DNA from: Siphonodentalium dalli
Lineage: Eukaryota; Mollusca; Scaphopoda; Gadilida; Siphonodentaliidae
Length of the DNA stretch: 64,000 bases
Direction: 5' to 3'
Assembly: GCA_032622095.1 (NCBI GenBank)
Contig: CP136063.1
Coordinates: forward strand, 38,476,106 to 38,540,105
This document shows, piece after piece, positions 32,630-46,200 of this stretch (positions are counted from its first letter, which is position 1; each line of letters opens with the position of its first letter). The position numbers were made by a program, and so were the translations under genes. The notes beneath the pieces are model-generated. The model had not been told where the DNA came from. It did not search any database and was given only the letters and a program-made list of their open reading frames with translations.

Positions 32630-34530
32630 AATAGTCATGACCCATATCTCTCACCCAACCGACACCAATTTGACGTCTTTAAATCACACGATGATATTCC
32701 TCGTAGCATAGAGAAGAATAATATATCAAATAGTTTATTAAATCAATTGTTGATGCAACGCTGAATCGAACAACGCCATATTGCGAAAGTGATTATGTAT
32801 TCGTTTGGTGGAAATCGGCGAGAAATCTATTTCACGATATATTTTTAATTTTAGAGAAGAATAATATATCAACTTGGTGGAAATCTGGGCTAAAAATAGT
32901 TTATTAAATCAATTGTTGATGCAACGTTGATGTTTAATTTTGCCGATCTCCCCCTTTTCTTCCCCTGACACCAACAGTGTCATTTTAGAAAAATTTTACC
33001 CTCACCGTTATCTTCCTTGTAAACAGTTACCCCTCTTAGAACGCCTTGGTGCCATCTCGATTGTACCGCGTGAAATTATATATAGAACGCACACAGACAG
33101 ATAGAAAGACAGACAGCACGATTTGATTTCTTGTATCATTTGAGAAGAACGTGTCTGAATTTGATGGTAATTAGTACTAAACATATTTTGTATCAGTCTT
33201 GGTGACCCTCCCGTCCCTATTTCAGTCTCAAGTTGCACACCCTAAGACTCATTAGAGATTAGAGATGCATATATATGAAATTGGTGAAAATTGGCGAGTA
33301 TACAAATTCATATCAAATTTAAGGTCCCCGTATCTCTCACCCATAGGGCACAAATTTGGTGTATCACAGAGAAGAATATGTATCAATCTGGTGGAAATCG
33401 GCACTAAACATATAGATATAATTTGTTGTGTCCCTCTTATCTCTATACACCACTGACTCGAATGGCCCAACTTATGACATCCTTAAACCACACGATTATA
33501 CTCCTGATATCATGGATATGATTGTTTATAAGTTTGGTAATAATCGGCGACTAAACAATTTTTTTTATCAAATTTGATGGCAATCCACACCCCATCTCTC
33601 AAACAAACAGCACCACTATGGCGTCTTTAAATCACACGATTAGATTCGTCGTACCTTGGATAAGAACGTGCAATTTGGTGGAAATGCAACCCTGATTCGA
33701 ATGAGGCCACATTTGACAGATATAAACAACACCATTAGACTCCTCATACCATTGGGATGATTTTGTATAAGTGTGGTGGCAATCGGCGACTAAACTAATT
33801 ATTATCAAATTTAGTGCACACCCCTCACAATCTCTCAACCAAAAGACAACAATTTGGCGTTGTTAAAGCGTACAATTTGATTCCTTGTATAATGAAGAAG
33901 AATATATATATCAATTTGGTGGTGATCGTCGCTAAAATTATTTTTTCAATTTTGGTGCCCCTCTCCCCTTCCGTGAATCCCTGACTCGAACGACGCCACT
34001 TTTAAACCACACCGTTGTTTTTTTATATCATGGGTTTGGCGTTGTTATATCGCACAATTAGATTCCTTATATCATGAAGAAGAATATATATCAATTTGGT
34101 GGAGATCGGCGCTAAGATTAGTTTTTCAAATTTTGGTGCCCCTCTCCCCTTCCGTGCATCCCTGACTCCACTTTTAAACCACACCGTTTGTTTTTTCATA
34201 TCATGGTGATGATTATATATAAGTTTGGTGGAAATCGGTGACAGAAAACAAATCTGCCCCTCCCTCCGCCGGACAACCCTGACGCAAACGGCGCGACTTC
34301 TGCCATATTTAAACCACACAACTAAATTCCTCATATCATGGGGATCATTATATATAAGTTTGGTGACCATCGGCGACAATTTTATTTTCTGCCCCTCCCC
34401 CTTTTCTGCCCCTGACAACAACGGCGTCACTTTAGAAAATTCTAACCCCGACCATTATCTTTCTCGTAAAAAGCTACTCCTAGTAGACCCATTTGGCATC
34501 ATCTAGATGGTCCCCTGTGAATTTCTATAG
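32630..34530. repeat. Field of diverged tandem repeats
   Basis: Recurring order of motifs: ATCTCTCACCC, CACCAATTTGGCGTC, TTTAAATCACACGATTAGATTC, AGAAGAATATATATCAA, TTTGGTGGAAATCGGCG, at irregular intervals of roughly 170-250 bp. Frames inside (for example 34023-34430 minus) follow the repeat, not a gene. The field ends at GACAGACAGACAGATA and TAGA/TA simple repeats (34535-34602). Confidence 0.65.
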
Positions 34531-34602
34531 AACACAGACAGACAGACAGATATTCGCAAATATAGATAGATAGATAGATATATATATATATATATATATA
34601 TA

Positions 34603-34976
34603 TCCTATATATTTTGAAGATCTCTGTTTGTCTGTATGTCTGTGTGTATGTCATTTATACAAATCTACGATTCTCGACCGATCGGGACGAAACTTGGTAC
34701 ATGTGTGTAGTTCGACCAGTCGTCGTTGTCGTATTGACGAGCCCGTGCGACGCCCGTGCAGCGCATGCGCAGACGAGATCTCGGAAACGGGTGGAGCTAT
34801 CGACTTGAAATTTGCTATGTGAATGTATCTTGCCCCGGATACGAATTTTATCGGGTCGCCGAGCCCGTGCGACGCCAGCTTCGCGCATGCGCAGACCAGA
34901 TCTCGGAAACGGGTAGAGCTATCGACTTGAAATTTTGTTTTTGAATAGCCCGGATAACGTCGGGCTCATCGGCTAA
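34603..34976 (+). mobile_element. Helitron-like unit 1
   Basis: Starts TCCTATATATTTTGAAGA, ends with hairpin AGCCCGGATAACGTCGGGCT then CATCGGCTAA. A 5' TC and a 3' hairpin followed by CTRR are Helitron end signals. Contains two copies of an internal repeat of about 118 bp (GCGCATGCGCAGACGAGATC...). Non-coding, non-autonomous. Confidence 0.7.
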
Positions 34977-35486
34977 TCTCATATATATTTTGAAGACCTC
35001 TGTTTGTTTGTTTGTTTGCCTGTCTGTCTGTCTGTCATTTATACAAATCTACGATTCTCGACCGATCGGGACGAAACTTGGTACGTGTGTGTAGTTTGAC
35101 CAGGCGGTGAACGTTGTCGTATTGGCGAGCCCGTGCGGCGCCCGCTTCGCGCATGCGCATACGAGATCTCGGAAACGGGTGGAGCTATCGACTTGAAATT
35201 TGCTATGTGAATGTATCTTGCCCCGGATACGAATTTTATCGGGTCGCCGAGCCCGTGCGACACCAGCTTCGCGCATGCGCAGACGAGATCTCGGAAACGG
35301 GTGGAGCTATCGACTTGAAATTTGCTATGTGAATGTATCTTGCCCCGGATACGAATTTTATCGGGTCGCCGAGCCCGTGCGACGCCAGCTTCGCGCATGC
35401 GCAGACCAGATCTCGGAAACGGGTAGAGCTATCGACTTGAAATTTGGTTTTTGAATAGCCCGGACAACGTCGGGCTCATCGGCTAG
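34977..35486 (+). mobile_element. Helitron-like unit 2, head-to-tail with unit 1
   Basis: TCTCATATATATTTTGAAG to CATCGGCTAG, with three internal 118-bp repeats. Begins at the base after unit 1 ends, without spacer. The antisense frames here are repeat artefacts. Confidence 0.72.
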
Positions 35487-35942
35487 TCTCTTATATATTT
35501 TGAAGACCTCTGTTTGTTTGTCTGTATGTCTGTATGTATGTCATTTATACAAATCTACGATTCTCGACCGATCGGGACGAAACTTGGTACGTGTATGTAG
35601 TTTGACCAGGTGGTCGTCGTTGTCGTATTGGCGAGCCCGTGCGACGCCCGTGCAGCGCATGCGCGGACGAGATCTCGGAAACGGGTGGAGCTATCGACGT
35701 GAAATTTGCTATGTGAATGTATCTTGATCCGGATACGAATTTTATCGGGTCGCCGAGCCCGTGCGACGCAAGCTTCGCGCATGCGCAAACCAGATCTCGG
35801 ACATTTTGTATGTGAATGTACTCGTGCGACGTCAGCTTCGCACAGCGATGAGAACCTTGTATAATGGTGTCGAAAATGACGTAGATCATATCTTATCTCT
35901 TATATTTTGAATAACCCGGACAACGTCGGGCACATTAGCTAG
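35487..35942 (+). mobile_element. Helitron-like unit 3 with a miniature tail copy
   Basis: TCTCTTATATATTTTGAAG start; end AACCCGGACAACGTCGGGC then ATTAGCTAGT. Near the end (about 35895) the start motif TCTCTTATATTTTGA recurs immediately before the hairpin, giving a roughly 48-bp piece made only of the two termini. Confidence 0.65.
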
Positions 35943-35959
35943 TATATATATATATATAA

Positions 35960-36021
<62 letters not shown>
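35943..36021. repeat. (TA)n microsatellite
   Basis: Nearly pure alternating TA of about 78 bp between the Helitron-like array and the BEL/Pao fragment. Confidence 0.9.
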
Positions 36022-36024
<3 letters not shown>

Positions 36025-36164
36025 CCAATCTGTCCGACCAACGGTTCACATCAATTCACAAAACTCGAACTAAAATAGTTGGTATCCTACATCAACAACC
36101 TTCTATTGAACATTATCAATAGTGATACACTCTCGCCGCGAATTAGATTGTGCTATCCTGCTCT

Positions 36165-37890
36165 TCAATGGGAAGAATGAGGACTAGGCGATGTGCAGAT
36201 CGCCGAATTTGTATGTCCTTTGAACCCTTGTAGGAAGATCCACTGTCCTGGATCTTGTATCTAACCGTGACGTCTCGAACATTCCCGTCCTGCCTCAGCA
36301 CAACACACGTCTGCCAATTCCCACCCCATGATACTACTGTTGTCTGGAACTAAAACATTGTCTCCTACTTGTAAGTTTCGGATGGGAATGTGCAACTTCT
36401 GTCGTACAATAAGTTTGTGCAGGTAATCTGCCATTTCTTCCAGAATGTATCGATTATTTGTTGTACGCATTTCCAACGTACTCTAAAGCATTCAGGTTAT
36501 GTGTATTGTCCGGTGGAATGATAGAAGCTCTCCCCAACAACAGGTCATTTGGACAAAGGTACGACCCGTTATTCGAGTTTGTAGTTTTTGTACGATTGGC
36601 CGTCCATTCACAACATTAGCCATTTCAAACAACACTGTTTGTAGCTCCGAAAAAGTTAAAACCATTTCTTCCACAGCCTGCTCGAGACATCATTTGACAG
36701 ATGTTATAAGTGCCTCACTACATCCATTTTCCCATGGGCGTCGGCTGATTTTGTGAGAATCCATTCAGTTCCTTTACGAGCACTGTCGCGAGCAATGTCT
36801 TCCCAATTCCAGTACGTACTATCCCTCTACTTTCCTTGCTGGCTGAGACTAACTGAGGTCCTGCATCTGAAAATATATGTCGAGGATAACCTCTTTGAGA
36901 TACAAATCTCCGGAAAACGAGCATAAAAGTATCTGTGTCGTAACCATCTGCTACATTCACATAAACTGCACGGCTGCTGAGGCAGTTGAAGATGACTCCC
37001 CATGCTTTTCGACGAACTCGTTTTCTGACTGTGTCGATTATCTCAAAGGGTCCAAACAGATCCATAGAACAATTAGAAAATGGTGGAGATGGTGTCATCC
37101 GTTCAATTTGGAGGCGTCCCATTTCTTGTCCAATAATCTTCTTGTTTATCAAACGACAGATGACACATTTCCGTTCAGCCAACTTCAGAAATCGACGAGC
37201 ACCAATATTTTCTCCTAATCCGAGCAAGATCTGCGTCAATGCCACCGTGATGATAGCGATGGGTCGACTCGATTATCAATTTTGTTACAGGACTTTCAAC
37301 CGGTAATAAAATAAACTCAGTACGATTCCATGTTCTCTTTATCCACTCTGCCATCCGCGACCCAACAAACAATTTCTGGGCATATCGAATCAAGTCTTCT
37401 TCGGCCTTCCTTAGTGACTCCGGTTCAGAAAGCACTGCAACAGCGGATCTGAACGACCTCTGTCGGGCTATCCCTAAAACGATCGCCGTAACTCGAGCAA
37501 ATTTATCCCAACTGCTAAATCTGCTGCTATCGATCACACTGAGATCTGCACCTGACTGTGTTTGTCTTGTATTTGCACCCGGTTGAACGCTTACATTTAA
37601 AACCACACGCTTGTGATCTGGAAGTTCATTTGTAGGAATGTCAGAGTCCTTGTGTAACGGCCATTCCTCGACTGGACGTCGAAGATACTTTGGTCCAAAC
37701 TGCCAATCAGATTTTCCTGGTGCGAGTTTAGCCGCGTCAACAGGTCTGGTCACCATATCCGCAACATTATCGTTTCCTTGAACCCAGTACCACTCACACA
37801 GTTCAGTTTTGACTGAATTTCGGCTACTCGAGTAGCAACAAATGTGCCGAACCCGTAACTCTCTTTTTGCATCTGAGCCCTGACAATCAT
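36165..37890 (-). pseudogene. BEL/Pao retrotransposon pol fragment, decayed
   Basis: Minus strand, in order: an RNase H-region remnant (SYGFGTFVATRVAEI..., 37890-37757), a spacer with EWPLHKDSDIP, an integrase zinc-binding region (THRYHHGGIDADLARIRRKYW, then CVIC), and a catalytic core recognisable by the PSPPFSNCSMDLFGPFE and RRFVSQRGYPRHIFSDAGPQ segments. It continues through LTFSELQTVLFEMANVVNGRPI and RNLQVGDNVLVPD to a terminal HRLVLILP. This order and wording are BEL/Pao. The reading moves between frames at least four times (open pieces 37175-37756, 36718-37245, 36492-36674, 36261-36476), and no LTR, protease or complete RT is present, so it is a relic. Part of the integrase core after DAGPQ is scrambled. 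Confidence 0.85.
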
Positions 37891-38643
37891 AGAATCAACA
37901 ATGTGAATTTAACCTTATCACTAGTGTTACAGTCTTTATTTGGATAGTTATTTATTATTCTTTTATTAGCTTTCATAGCGTTCATGAAAAAAATGTGTAA
38001 TGCGAAACGGGTGCGAAAAAAATAGCGTCCTTAGTTACTATGCAACGGACTACAAATATCATTGCGTGCAAGTACTTTTTGGTCGTTTTTGTTGCACTGA
38101 TAAAATCTCGACCTAATGTAATTATCCGATATAATTACATTATCTTTGATAAACTCAACGGCAACTTACTATAGAAAATGAAGTGGGTGTAACTATTCTC
38201 TGATATACAGTCGTGTTATTGTGTCAAAAAAGTTTATTGTTGTTGAGAAATGGGCACATGCGAAAGACCATTAGCCGTTTGTGCCATCCCCGCTATATAA
38301 CAAAGCTTAGAATGGCGACGATACGGGTGGACTGTGAAGTAGTTCTATTGTAGAGATGTATCTCACGTCCGTTAATTGTAATACATTTTGAACTTCCACA
38401 TCGTTTTTGCCGAACAGTCTATATTATTTCCTGACATACACTTCTACTTCACCTCAATACTTTAATGTTCATGTCAACGTTGTTAAATAGTTGAAAATCA
38501 ATTTGATCTATATATACGCACGATTTAAGAAATATCATCTTAATTTTCTTGTTAATTTGCAACAAATTTTCATCTTACCTTATAAACAAACATCAATGCA
38601 ATCAATTTCATTGCAGTCAATTGCATAAGCCATAAACTTTAAG
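37891..38643. other. Unannotated stretch
   Basis: No gene or repeat recognised between the BEL/Pao relic and the palindromic element. Confidence 0.45.
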
Positions 38644-39763
38644 GTACTCAATCCGATCAGACGCTCCTAAAATACTATTTGTTTGGCTTCCGGTAGTAGA
38701 AACTATTTCATTCTAGTCGAGGAACCCACACATCGAAGCTCAGAGTGATTAAATATTGATGTTTGAGACTTGCTGTACTTATTGTTTGTGGACCAGATTT
38801 GTTTCCAGGACTTGGTGCTCAAATGAACAAATTGTGGCTCTAAGATGGATAACTCGAAAATCAAGTGGTTAGTATTAACAACATTAAAGATGGATTATCT
38901 CTTTAAATAACAAATTTTAAATAGTTGCGTGGGTATAAAATAATAGATATGAACTGAAGACCTATGTCCGGAAAAGCTTCTATCAATTAATATGATTTTA
39001 TTTCGAATATTAAATCGGGCCCGTTTATGTTACTATTTTTAGATTATTATTATTATTTTTATTATTATTTATTAACATTTAAGAAACGCATTCTACATAA
39101 TGTTCCAATGCGCTTTACAAGTAAATACAATAAAAACACATAAAACTATAAAAATATAAACAATAGGCCTACTACTATTAAATACAATTTTGTAAAAATG
39201 GATTAAGAAAAAATAAAAACTTAACCATGTTAAGAAATAAAAATAATTTAAAATTAAATTTAACGAAAATTACCGACCATTCGGATGAGACCGTATTGCG
39301 ATATAGAACACTGGGTTGTTCCTTTGGCCACGCAACGGAAGTCAAATGTCACAGATTGGTTGTTTGTATTGTTTTGTTCCACAGATATAAGCGATAATGA
39401 GTATAATTAACATTTATTTGTGAGAAAAATGCACGATATAATTTCTGGTCTCTGTTAACAGTAACCAATATTGTTCGTTAGCTGAAACAAACAAACTTTT
39501 TTAGACCAGAAAATATTCGAAATAAAATTAATAGCAATCAATAGAAGCATTTCCGGACAGGAGTATTCGACTCAAATCTAATATCTTATACCCCGGTAAC
39601 TATATAATACATGTTTACAAAGAGATAATCCACCTTTAAGCACTTGATTTTAGAGTTAACCATCTTACAACCAATTTGTCTGTTTGAGCACCAAATCCTG
39701 GTCCACAAACAATATCAACAGCAAATGTAGGAGCGTCCGATAGGATTGAGTACAACATATTAC
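38644..39763. mobile_element. Inverted-repeat element hosting a TTAA element
   Basis: Outer arms 38644-38880 and 39640-39763 are inverse copies sharing GTACTCAATCC, GACGCTCCTA, TTGTTTGTGGACCAG, GTGCTCAAA and AAAATCAAGTG. The left arm contains extra sequence. The centre is occupied by a TTAA element. No coding. Confidence 0.7.
38888..39635 (-). mobile_element. TTAA element with an internal insertion
   Basis: Between TTAA at 38884-38887 and 39636-39639. Interrupted at about 39044-39272 by about 230 bp that begins with ATT repeats and contains CCAATGCGCTTTACAAG, a motif seen at the ends of short interspersed or MITE families; its own boundaries are unclear. Confidence 0.85.
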
Positions 39764-40222
39764 GGCCACAACCAGGGTTTTGGTTATCAGCTAGGTTCTG
39801 CCGCATTGAATAATATGCACAAAAAATTTCGTTTCAAATATTTTAGTATATTTCACCAACATAATTGGTATAAAATTCAATAGTCGTGTGGGTTTCGTTC
39901 TCGACTGTCATGCTGGCGGTCAGGTTCAGTTCCTGGCGTGAACTGTTTAAAGGTGGATTATCTCTTTGTAAACATGTATTATATAGTTACCGGAGTATAA
40001 AATATTAGATTTGAATCGAAGACGCCTGTCCGGAAATGCTTCTATCGATTAATATCAATTTTATTTCGAATATTTTCTGGTCTAAAAAGGTGTGTTTGTT
40101 CAGTTAACGAACAATAGTGGTTACTGTTAACAGAGACCAGAAATTATATTGTGCAATTTTGTCACAAATAAACGTTAATTATACTCATTATCGCTTATAT
40201 CTGTGGAACAAAACAATACAAA

Positions 40223-43200
40223 TGGCACCAAAGTAGTCCTTGAAGTTCGTAAGGATTCCACCAAAGCCTGGACAAAATACCATAAACCAGCTTCTGCTTA
40301 GTCATGAAAAGACTACTATCAAGGACACATTATTATATATACATGTTTCACAAATATGGTGATAAATATAGGAAATTGATCAGGTCAGGGAGAACCAAAA
40401 ATCAATGTACTAAACCTTGATTTGTGTAAATAACCTCGATCGATTTTTACTTTTCGTCATTGAAGACTGTTATAGTATAACAGTATTAGCAATATTGGTC
40501 GAACAAGGAAACTTTGGTAAGGAAAACAATTATACAAATATTTAATTTCTGTTATAATAAGAAATTAAAAAAAAAAAATTGCTCCTTAAATACTTGAACT
40601 TTTAATTGTGTTATCTAGTAGGAAATCATATAGACCATGTCTATTATTAAATCTGAGTTCATGACAGTATGCGATTGTTCCGGTTGGCTTGAGCATGAGA
40701 TCGATTTATAATATTGATTTATACATTTGATTTTCATTGCATAATAAGTGTTTGAAATTGATAGTTGTCTTAAATTTTTCATTAATTTAGTTGTTACAGT
40801 GCAACTGTATTAATAATTTGGATACCATAATGGTGATTTCTAAGTAAAAATCTAATATATCTGAGTTCCTGACAGTATGCAGGTGTTCCAGTTGGCATTG
40901 ACCTGAGTATGATGCGCCCATAGCTTCCCATGCTCATGCCTTGGACTTTGCTGGTACTCTTGTCTGGGAGTTGCAAGAATTAAAACTGAGTTACAGTTGG
41001 ATTTAATATCATGCTATACATGTACATGGTGACATGGACTGTGTTTTAAATATTGACTAATGTGATACTTTTGTGTTTCTATATTAACTGATCCAACAGA
41101 GTATCGGCTACATAATTTCTTCAGCCAGTAGATCTTATGGTACCCGATTTGTTTAACTCCATTATCAGTTGCATGGATCAAATGTTGCATAGTATTATTG
41201 TGTAATCTTAACTTTTTAATGAAAAACAATTGTTTTCTGGGTGTTTTGGCCATGTGATTTGCTATGCAGCCCTTTAGTACCCTTTCAACCTTGTAATTTT
41301 TCGTGAAAGGGTACACCATAGGGGTATGCATACCAATCTAGTCTCTAACAAATTTATTTAAGATATGAATTAATTAGCCCTCTTATGCCCTGTTTTGAGG
41401 CTGACTATCTAGCTATCAAAAGCCCTGTATAATATTTACATGTACATGTAACTTGTGTGTACTGGTATGTGAATATTTAATGATTAATACCGGTATGTGA
41501 ATATTTAAATAGTTTATAAGTGAATTTAACTCACTACTATTTTTAAGTCTATGGTATAGATGTCCCACAGCATGGCCATGGCACCCTTTCCTAAAAAAAA
41601 TTCCTAAAAAAATTCCAAAAAAGTCCTCGTTTTTCATTTACATTAATTATGATCACTAGCATGTTAGGAATTACAAAACTGTATTCCATTTATGAAAATG
41701 TTAAAGTTGTTTTGTTATTTCCATAATTTCCTATAAATTTCCTATTAAGTCCTCGATTCTCACATATTAATGACCACCAGTATTTTAGGAAATTCAACAT
41801 TTATAAAAATGCAGAAGTTTTTTGTTATTTGCATGTGTGCCCCGCGAGGATGATGAGCAATGACGGAGGCTACACCTTCTCATCCATCCCTTCACTTTTA
41901 TTTCGGAAGGAATGATATTATGGGAATGGTTTACCTTCCGCATTTGGTCTGGTCACCCTCTGCTGGGTGCACAGTTACAAAGTATCATAATTAATACTGG
42001 AGCATAACTGAGAAATTTATTAGCTGATATAAAACAGGTGTAATTATTGTGCATTGCGATATGGTGTTTATAGTTTATTCGTCTCATGACCACCTTGATT
42101 TCACATGATACCTTGAACCGACCCCAAAGTAGTACTTCACTTGAATATACTGTCCGCACTCCGCTGAAATGGTCACGCGATAACCATGAACCGACCCCTA
42201 TTAGCATTCTCCGAGAATGTACATGAGGCCAGTAAAATTAACAGTTCACTCTCGGCCACACTGAATATTACTTTCATGAGCTCGTTTACAATTATATCAT
42301 TATAACAACTCAATTTAACAAATGAAATCCCAAATAGCAAAGTGGCATGTTATTCAAGCAACACTTTCTATGTTAAGTTAAGAGTGCTGCATATCATAAA
42401 TCAGTATTTAGACAAACCAACTTCCTTAGTGTGACAATGAAAGTTTAGTTTTTGAAACCCTGACTAGTTACAACACTATTAATAGTTGTTATTCATATAA
42501 CCAATTTCCTTACTTATTTGCATTTTCTCAATGCCGATGAAGTAAATATCGTTACGTAAACACATGATTGTTTTCAATGTATTGTTGACACGGTAATGAT
42601 GCGTGTACCGGGTGACCGTATTGGCGTGGCCTGTGATAATACATTGTTTATTTCTCCACTGTGACCCTGAATGCGACCAATGAGATTACTTGCCGTGTTC
42701 GGCTCTCGGGAGGGAAATGTCAATATTTCCGCCACGCGCTGTCTTAGCCAATGAAAATGAAGCGCAGATAATTATTTCTTTAAGGCATTATCTGTTTTTT
42801 TTCTTTCGAACAGCCGCTTGTATGAATTGTTCTGGAGTTACTGTTACTCTAATTAATGTATCTTAGTGCCATACCAGTAATAGCTACTTTGGTCATCATT
42901 AAAACCTTGGTTATTTAAGTCTACCATTGACCGGAATATGTTTATACTAGAATTTAAAGGCGCATTTACTTTCATTTAAAACGTTAAACGTTCAATTTAA
43001 CACATAACTATATTTTTTAACATGACTCTACATGACAAACGAATATATAACGTAATCCAAATATTCCACATATAATGTAATTACATGTATACCATGTAAA
43101 CTATTTCAAGTCGCAAAGAGAGCACACGATATAACCAGTGAGGAAATAAGCATGTTGTATATTTATAGCGAAATGCCAACATACCATCAGGGAGGTATAT

Positions 43201-46200
43201 TATTGTTTTGTATTAGTTATTATTTGAATAAGTATAACATGAATGTGATTCCGATTTATATTCCGACTCTCGGTCTAAATAGACGGTCTCGTCCTGCATT
43301 TAATATCTTATTGGTGTTACCAAACCACATTGCCATAGTTATAAAGTTTTCCATTGAGCGTGGCCTCTTATTTTGTTATGGCTAATCGCAAAACTATGGA
43401 GCTTGATGATATAGAAAACAATGATGTTTTTGATTTCTTAGAAACCTACCAATCACGTTCAGACGGACAAGAGGGCTCGTGCGACAATCCCATAAATGGA
43501 TTAGTTCCGACAAAATATTTTTTACCTGAGGAATATAATAATACTGTAGCCAGAACAAAAAGTCAAGTTTCATTGTTTAACTTAAATTGTCAAAGTCTCA
43601 ATGCCAATTGGGATGCTTTCAACACTTTGATTTACGAACTACAAAATACGAATGACAAATTTGGAGTCATAGGTCTCACTGAAATATTTCGCACCCCGGA
43701 TAACATTAATTTCTCATTAGAAGGTTATCATCCTCTCATAAAAAATGTAGACCCGATGATGATGATTTAAGAGGGGGGATTGGGCTTTTCATTAGAGATG
43801 ATTTGAACTTTAAAATTCGGGAAGATTTATCATTTTTTTTGCCACACGTTTTTGAATCACTCTTCATAGAGATATCTGAACAACATAGAAAGCCGTATAT
43901 TGTTGGAATTATATACAGACCTAACACTCAGCCAAAGGCTGATATAGATAAATTTATCAAAACAATGAAGGAGATAACGACAAAAATTAATTCTGAACAC
44001 AAAAAAGGGTTTTTAATGGGTGATTATAATATTGACTTGTTGAAATTCGGATTACACGTGAAAACTAATGAATTTATTAATTCGTTTTTTGCTGATGGGT
44101 TTTTACCAACCATTTTTAGACCAACGAGAGTTACCACGTATACTGCCACGTTGATAGATCAAATACTTACTAATGACCCATTAATGAGCTTCCATTCGGG
44201 TATTGTCATAACCGATGTCAGTGACCATTTTGATACATTTTATCGGGAAAAGGCACTTCTCCACAGTCATCAACAGTTAGGATCACAATTACAGAGGAGC
44301 TTCTGTGAAGATAATGTATCATGTTTTAAACGTATATTGTCTTCGACTAATTATGACTCTGTGTTACATGCATCTAGTCCTGATGAGTCGTATGACTCAT
44401 TCATGAATCTGTTTTTAAAAGGTTATGATGTTGCCTTTCCTCTTAGAGTTGTACAAATTAAACGAAAACACATCAAACTAATGCCTTGGATGACCGGTGG
44501 GCTCCTTAAATCGTCTTTGCACAAAGATAAATTATATAGAAAGAAAGTGAAGAACACCACTGACGGTAATATTGAACTATATAAGGAATATTGCAGATAC
44601 TTTAATCGAATTAAAAGATACAGCAAACGGACATACTATGAGAATATTTTGAACACTTGTAGATCTGACATGAAAAAAACTTGGAACATATTACGCGAAG
44701 TCATTCAAAAGAGCAATAAGAAACCACAATACGCCCACATCTTTGTGATTGAAGGGAAACCTATCCAAAATAAACAACAAGTGTCTGAAGAATTTAACAA
44801 ATTCTTCGCAACAATCGGCGAAAGCGAAGCAGAAAAAATATCGACTAACTCAAATATGGATTTCTCAAGCTATCTTGGCCAACCTTCAATTAGAAGTATG
44901 TTCGTGCGGCCCACAACCGTAGAAGAATTGGGTTATATTGTTAACAAAATGAAGAATAAACAAAGCAAAGATAACAAGGGGATTTCAGCAGGTTTATTGA
45001 AACAAATTATTGAGGAAATTTCAATACCTTTATGTCATATTATAAATAATTCATTAGAAGCAGGCATTGTTACAAAAGAGATGAAAATAGCTAGAGTTAT
45101 TACTCTATTTAAATCCAATGAAAGAAATATGATTCAAAATTATCGTCCAATTAGTATTCTTCCCACATATTTAAAAATCCTAGAGAAAGTGGTATGTAAC
45201 AGGTTAGTGGAATTTTTCCATGATAAATTCTATAAAGAACAATATGGCTTCCGGAGAGGTCATTCTACAGTTCACCCAATAATCCGACCTCTTAACGACA
45301 TTGTGATTAACAATGACATGAAATCAAAAGATTGTACATTAACAACTTTTATTGACTTCTCAAAAGCTTTCGATACAATAAATCACGATATACTATTAAC
45401 TAAACTTGAATTTTATGGAGTTCGTGGCAATATAAAACATTGATTCGAGAGTTATTTAAGATATAGAGTGCAATATGTAGATTTAGACGGTTGCGTCTCA
45501 AGTGAAATCCATATAACAACTGGTGTCCCTCAGGGACCTATCTTAGGCCCTTTACTTTTTCTTATCTATGTGAATGACATGCACCGGAGTACATCATTAT
45601 CCCTTTTATCATTTGCAGATGATACCATTGTATATGCGTCTCATCATAATCTAGATATTTACTTTTTAAGCGCACAAATATTCAACTTGAATTACTCAAT
45701 AAATGGTGCAAGGCAAACAAACTATCATTAAATGCCAAGAAAACCAAATATATTTTATTTCAACCAACTGGTGGAAACTATAATTGCACGAAACATACTC
45801 TACAGATAAATGGTCAAATAATTGAAAGAATAGGAAGCAATTGCAAAGAAAAATCCTTCAAATTTCTTGGTATTCATCCGGACTAAAATTTAACATTCAA
45901 CAACCACACAGCTTTAATTTCAACAAGAATGTCTAGAGCTCTATATGCAAATAACAGAGTTAAACATATTCTACCAGAAAGGAATTTACGTCAGTTATAT
46001 TACAGTCTAATTCATAGTCACCTAACATATGGCATAGAAATTTGGGGGAATTCGAATACGTTTAATAAATTAATAGTATTGCAGAAAAAGATAAAAGATA
46101 TAACAGCCACACCGATCCACTTTAAAAAAAAAGTAATATACTAAAAGCTCACGATCTTTATAAATTACGTACTTATCAATTCATGAACGATTGGTTCGGC

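Noticed and set aside
32630-34530. CRISPR-like array
   Set aside because: Repeats are diverged, irregularly spaced and lack uniform spacers; the genome is eukaryotic.
34655-35889. Several overlapping Arg-rich frames on both strands
   Set aside because: They follow the 118-bp internal repeat of the Helitron-like units and have no independent support.
39880-39950. RNA polymerase III B-box-like GGTTCAGTTCC, possible tRNA or SINE head
   Set aside because: The match to GGTTCRANNCC is imperfect, no A-box at proper spacing and no cloverleaf could be formed.
41820-41960. Structured RNA or snoRNA around GATGATGAGC
   Set aside because: A box C-like ATGATGA is present, but no properly placed box D with terminal stem was found.
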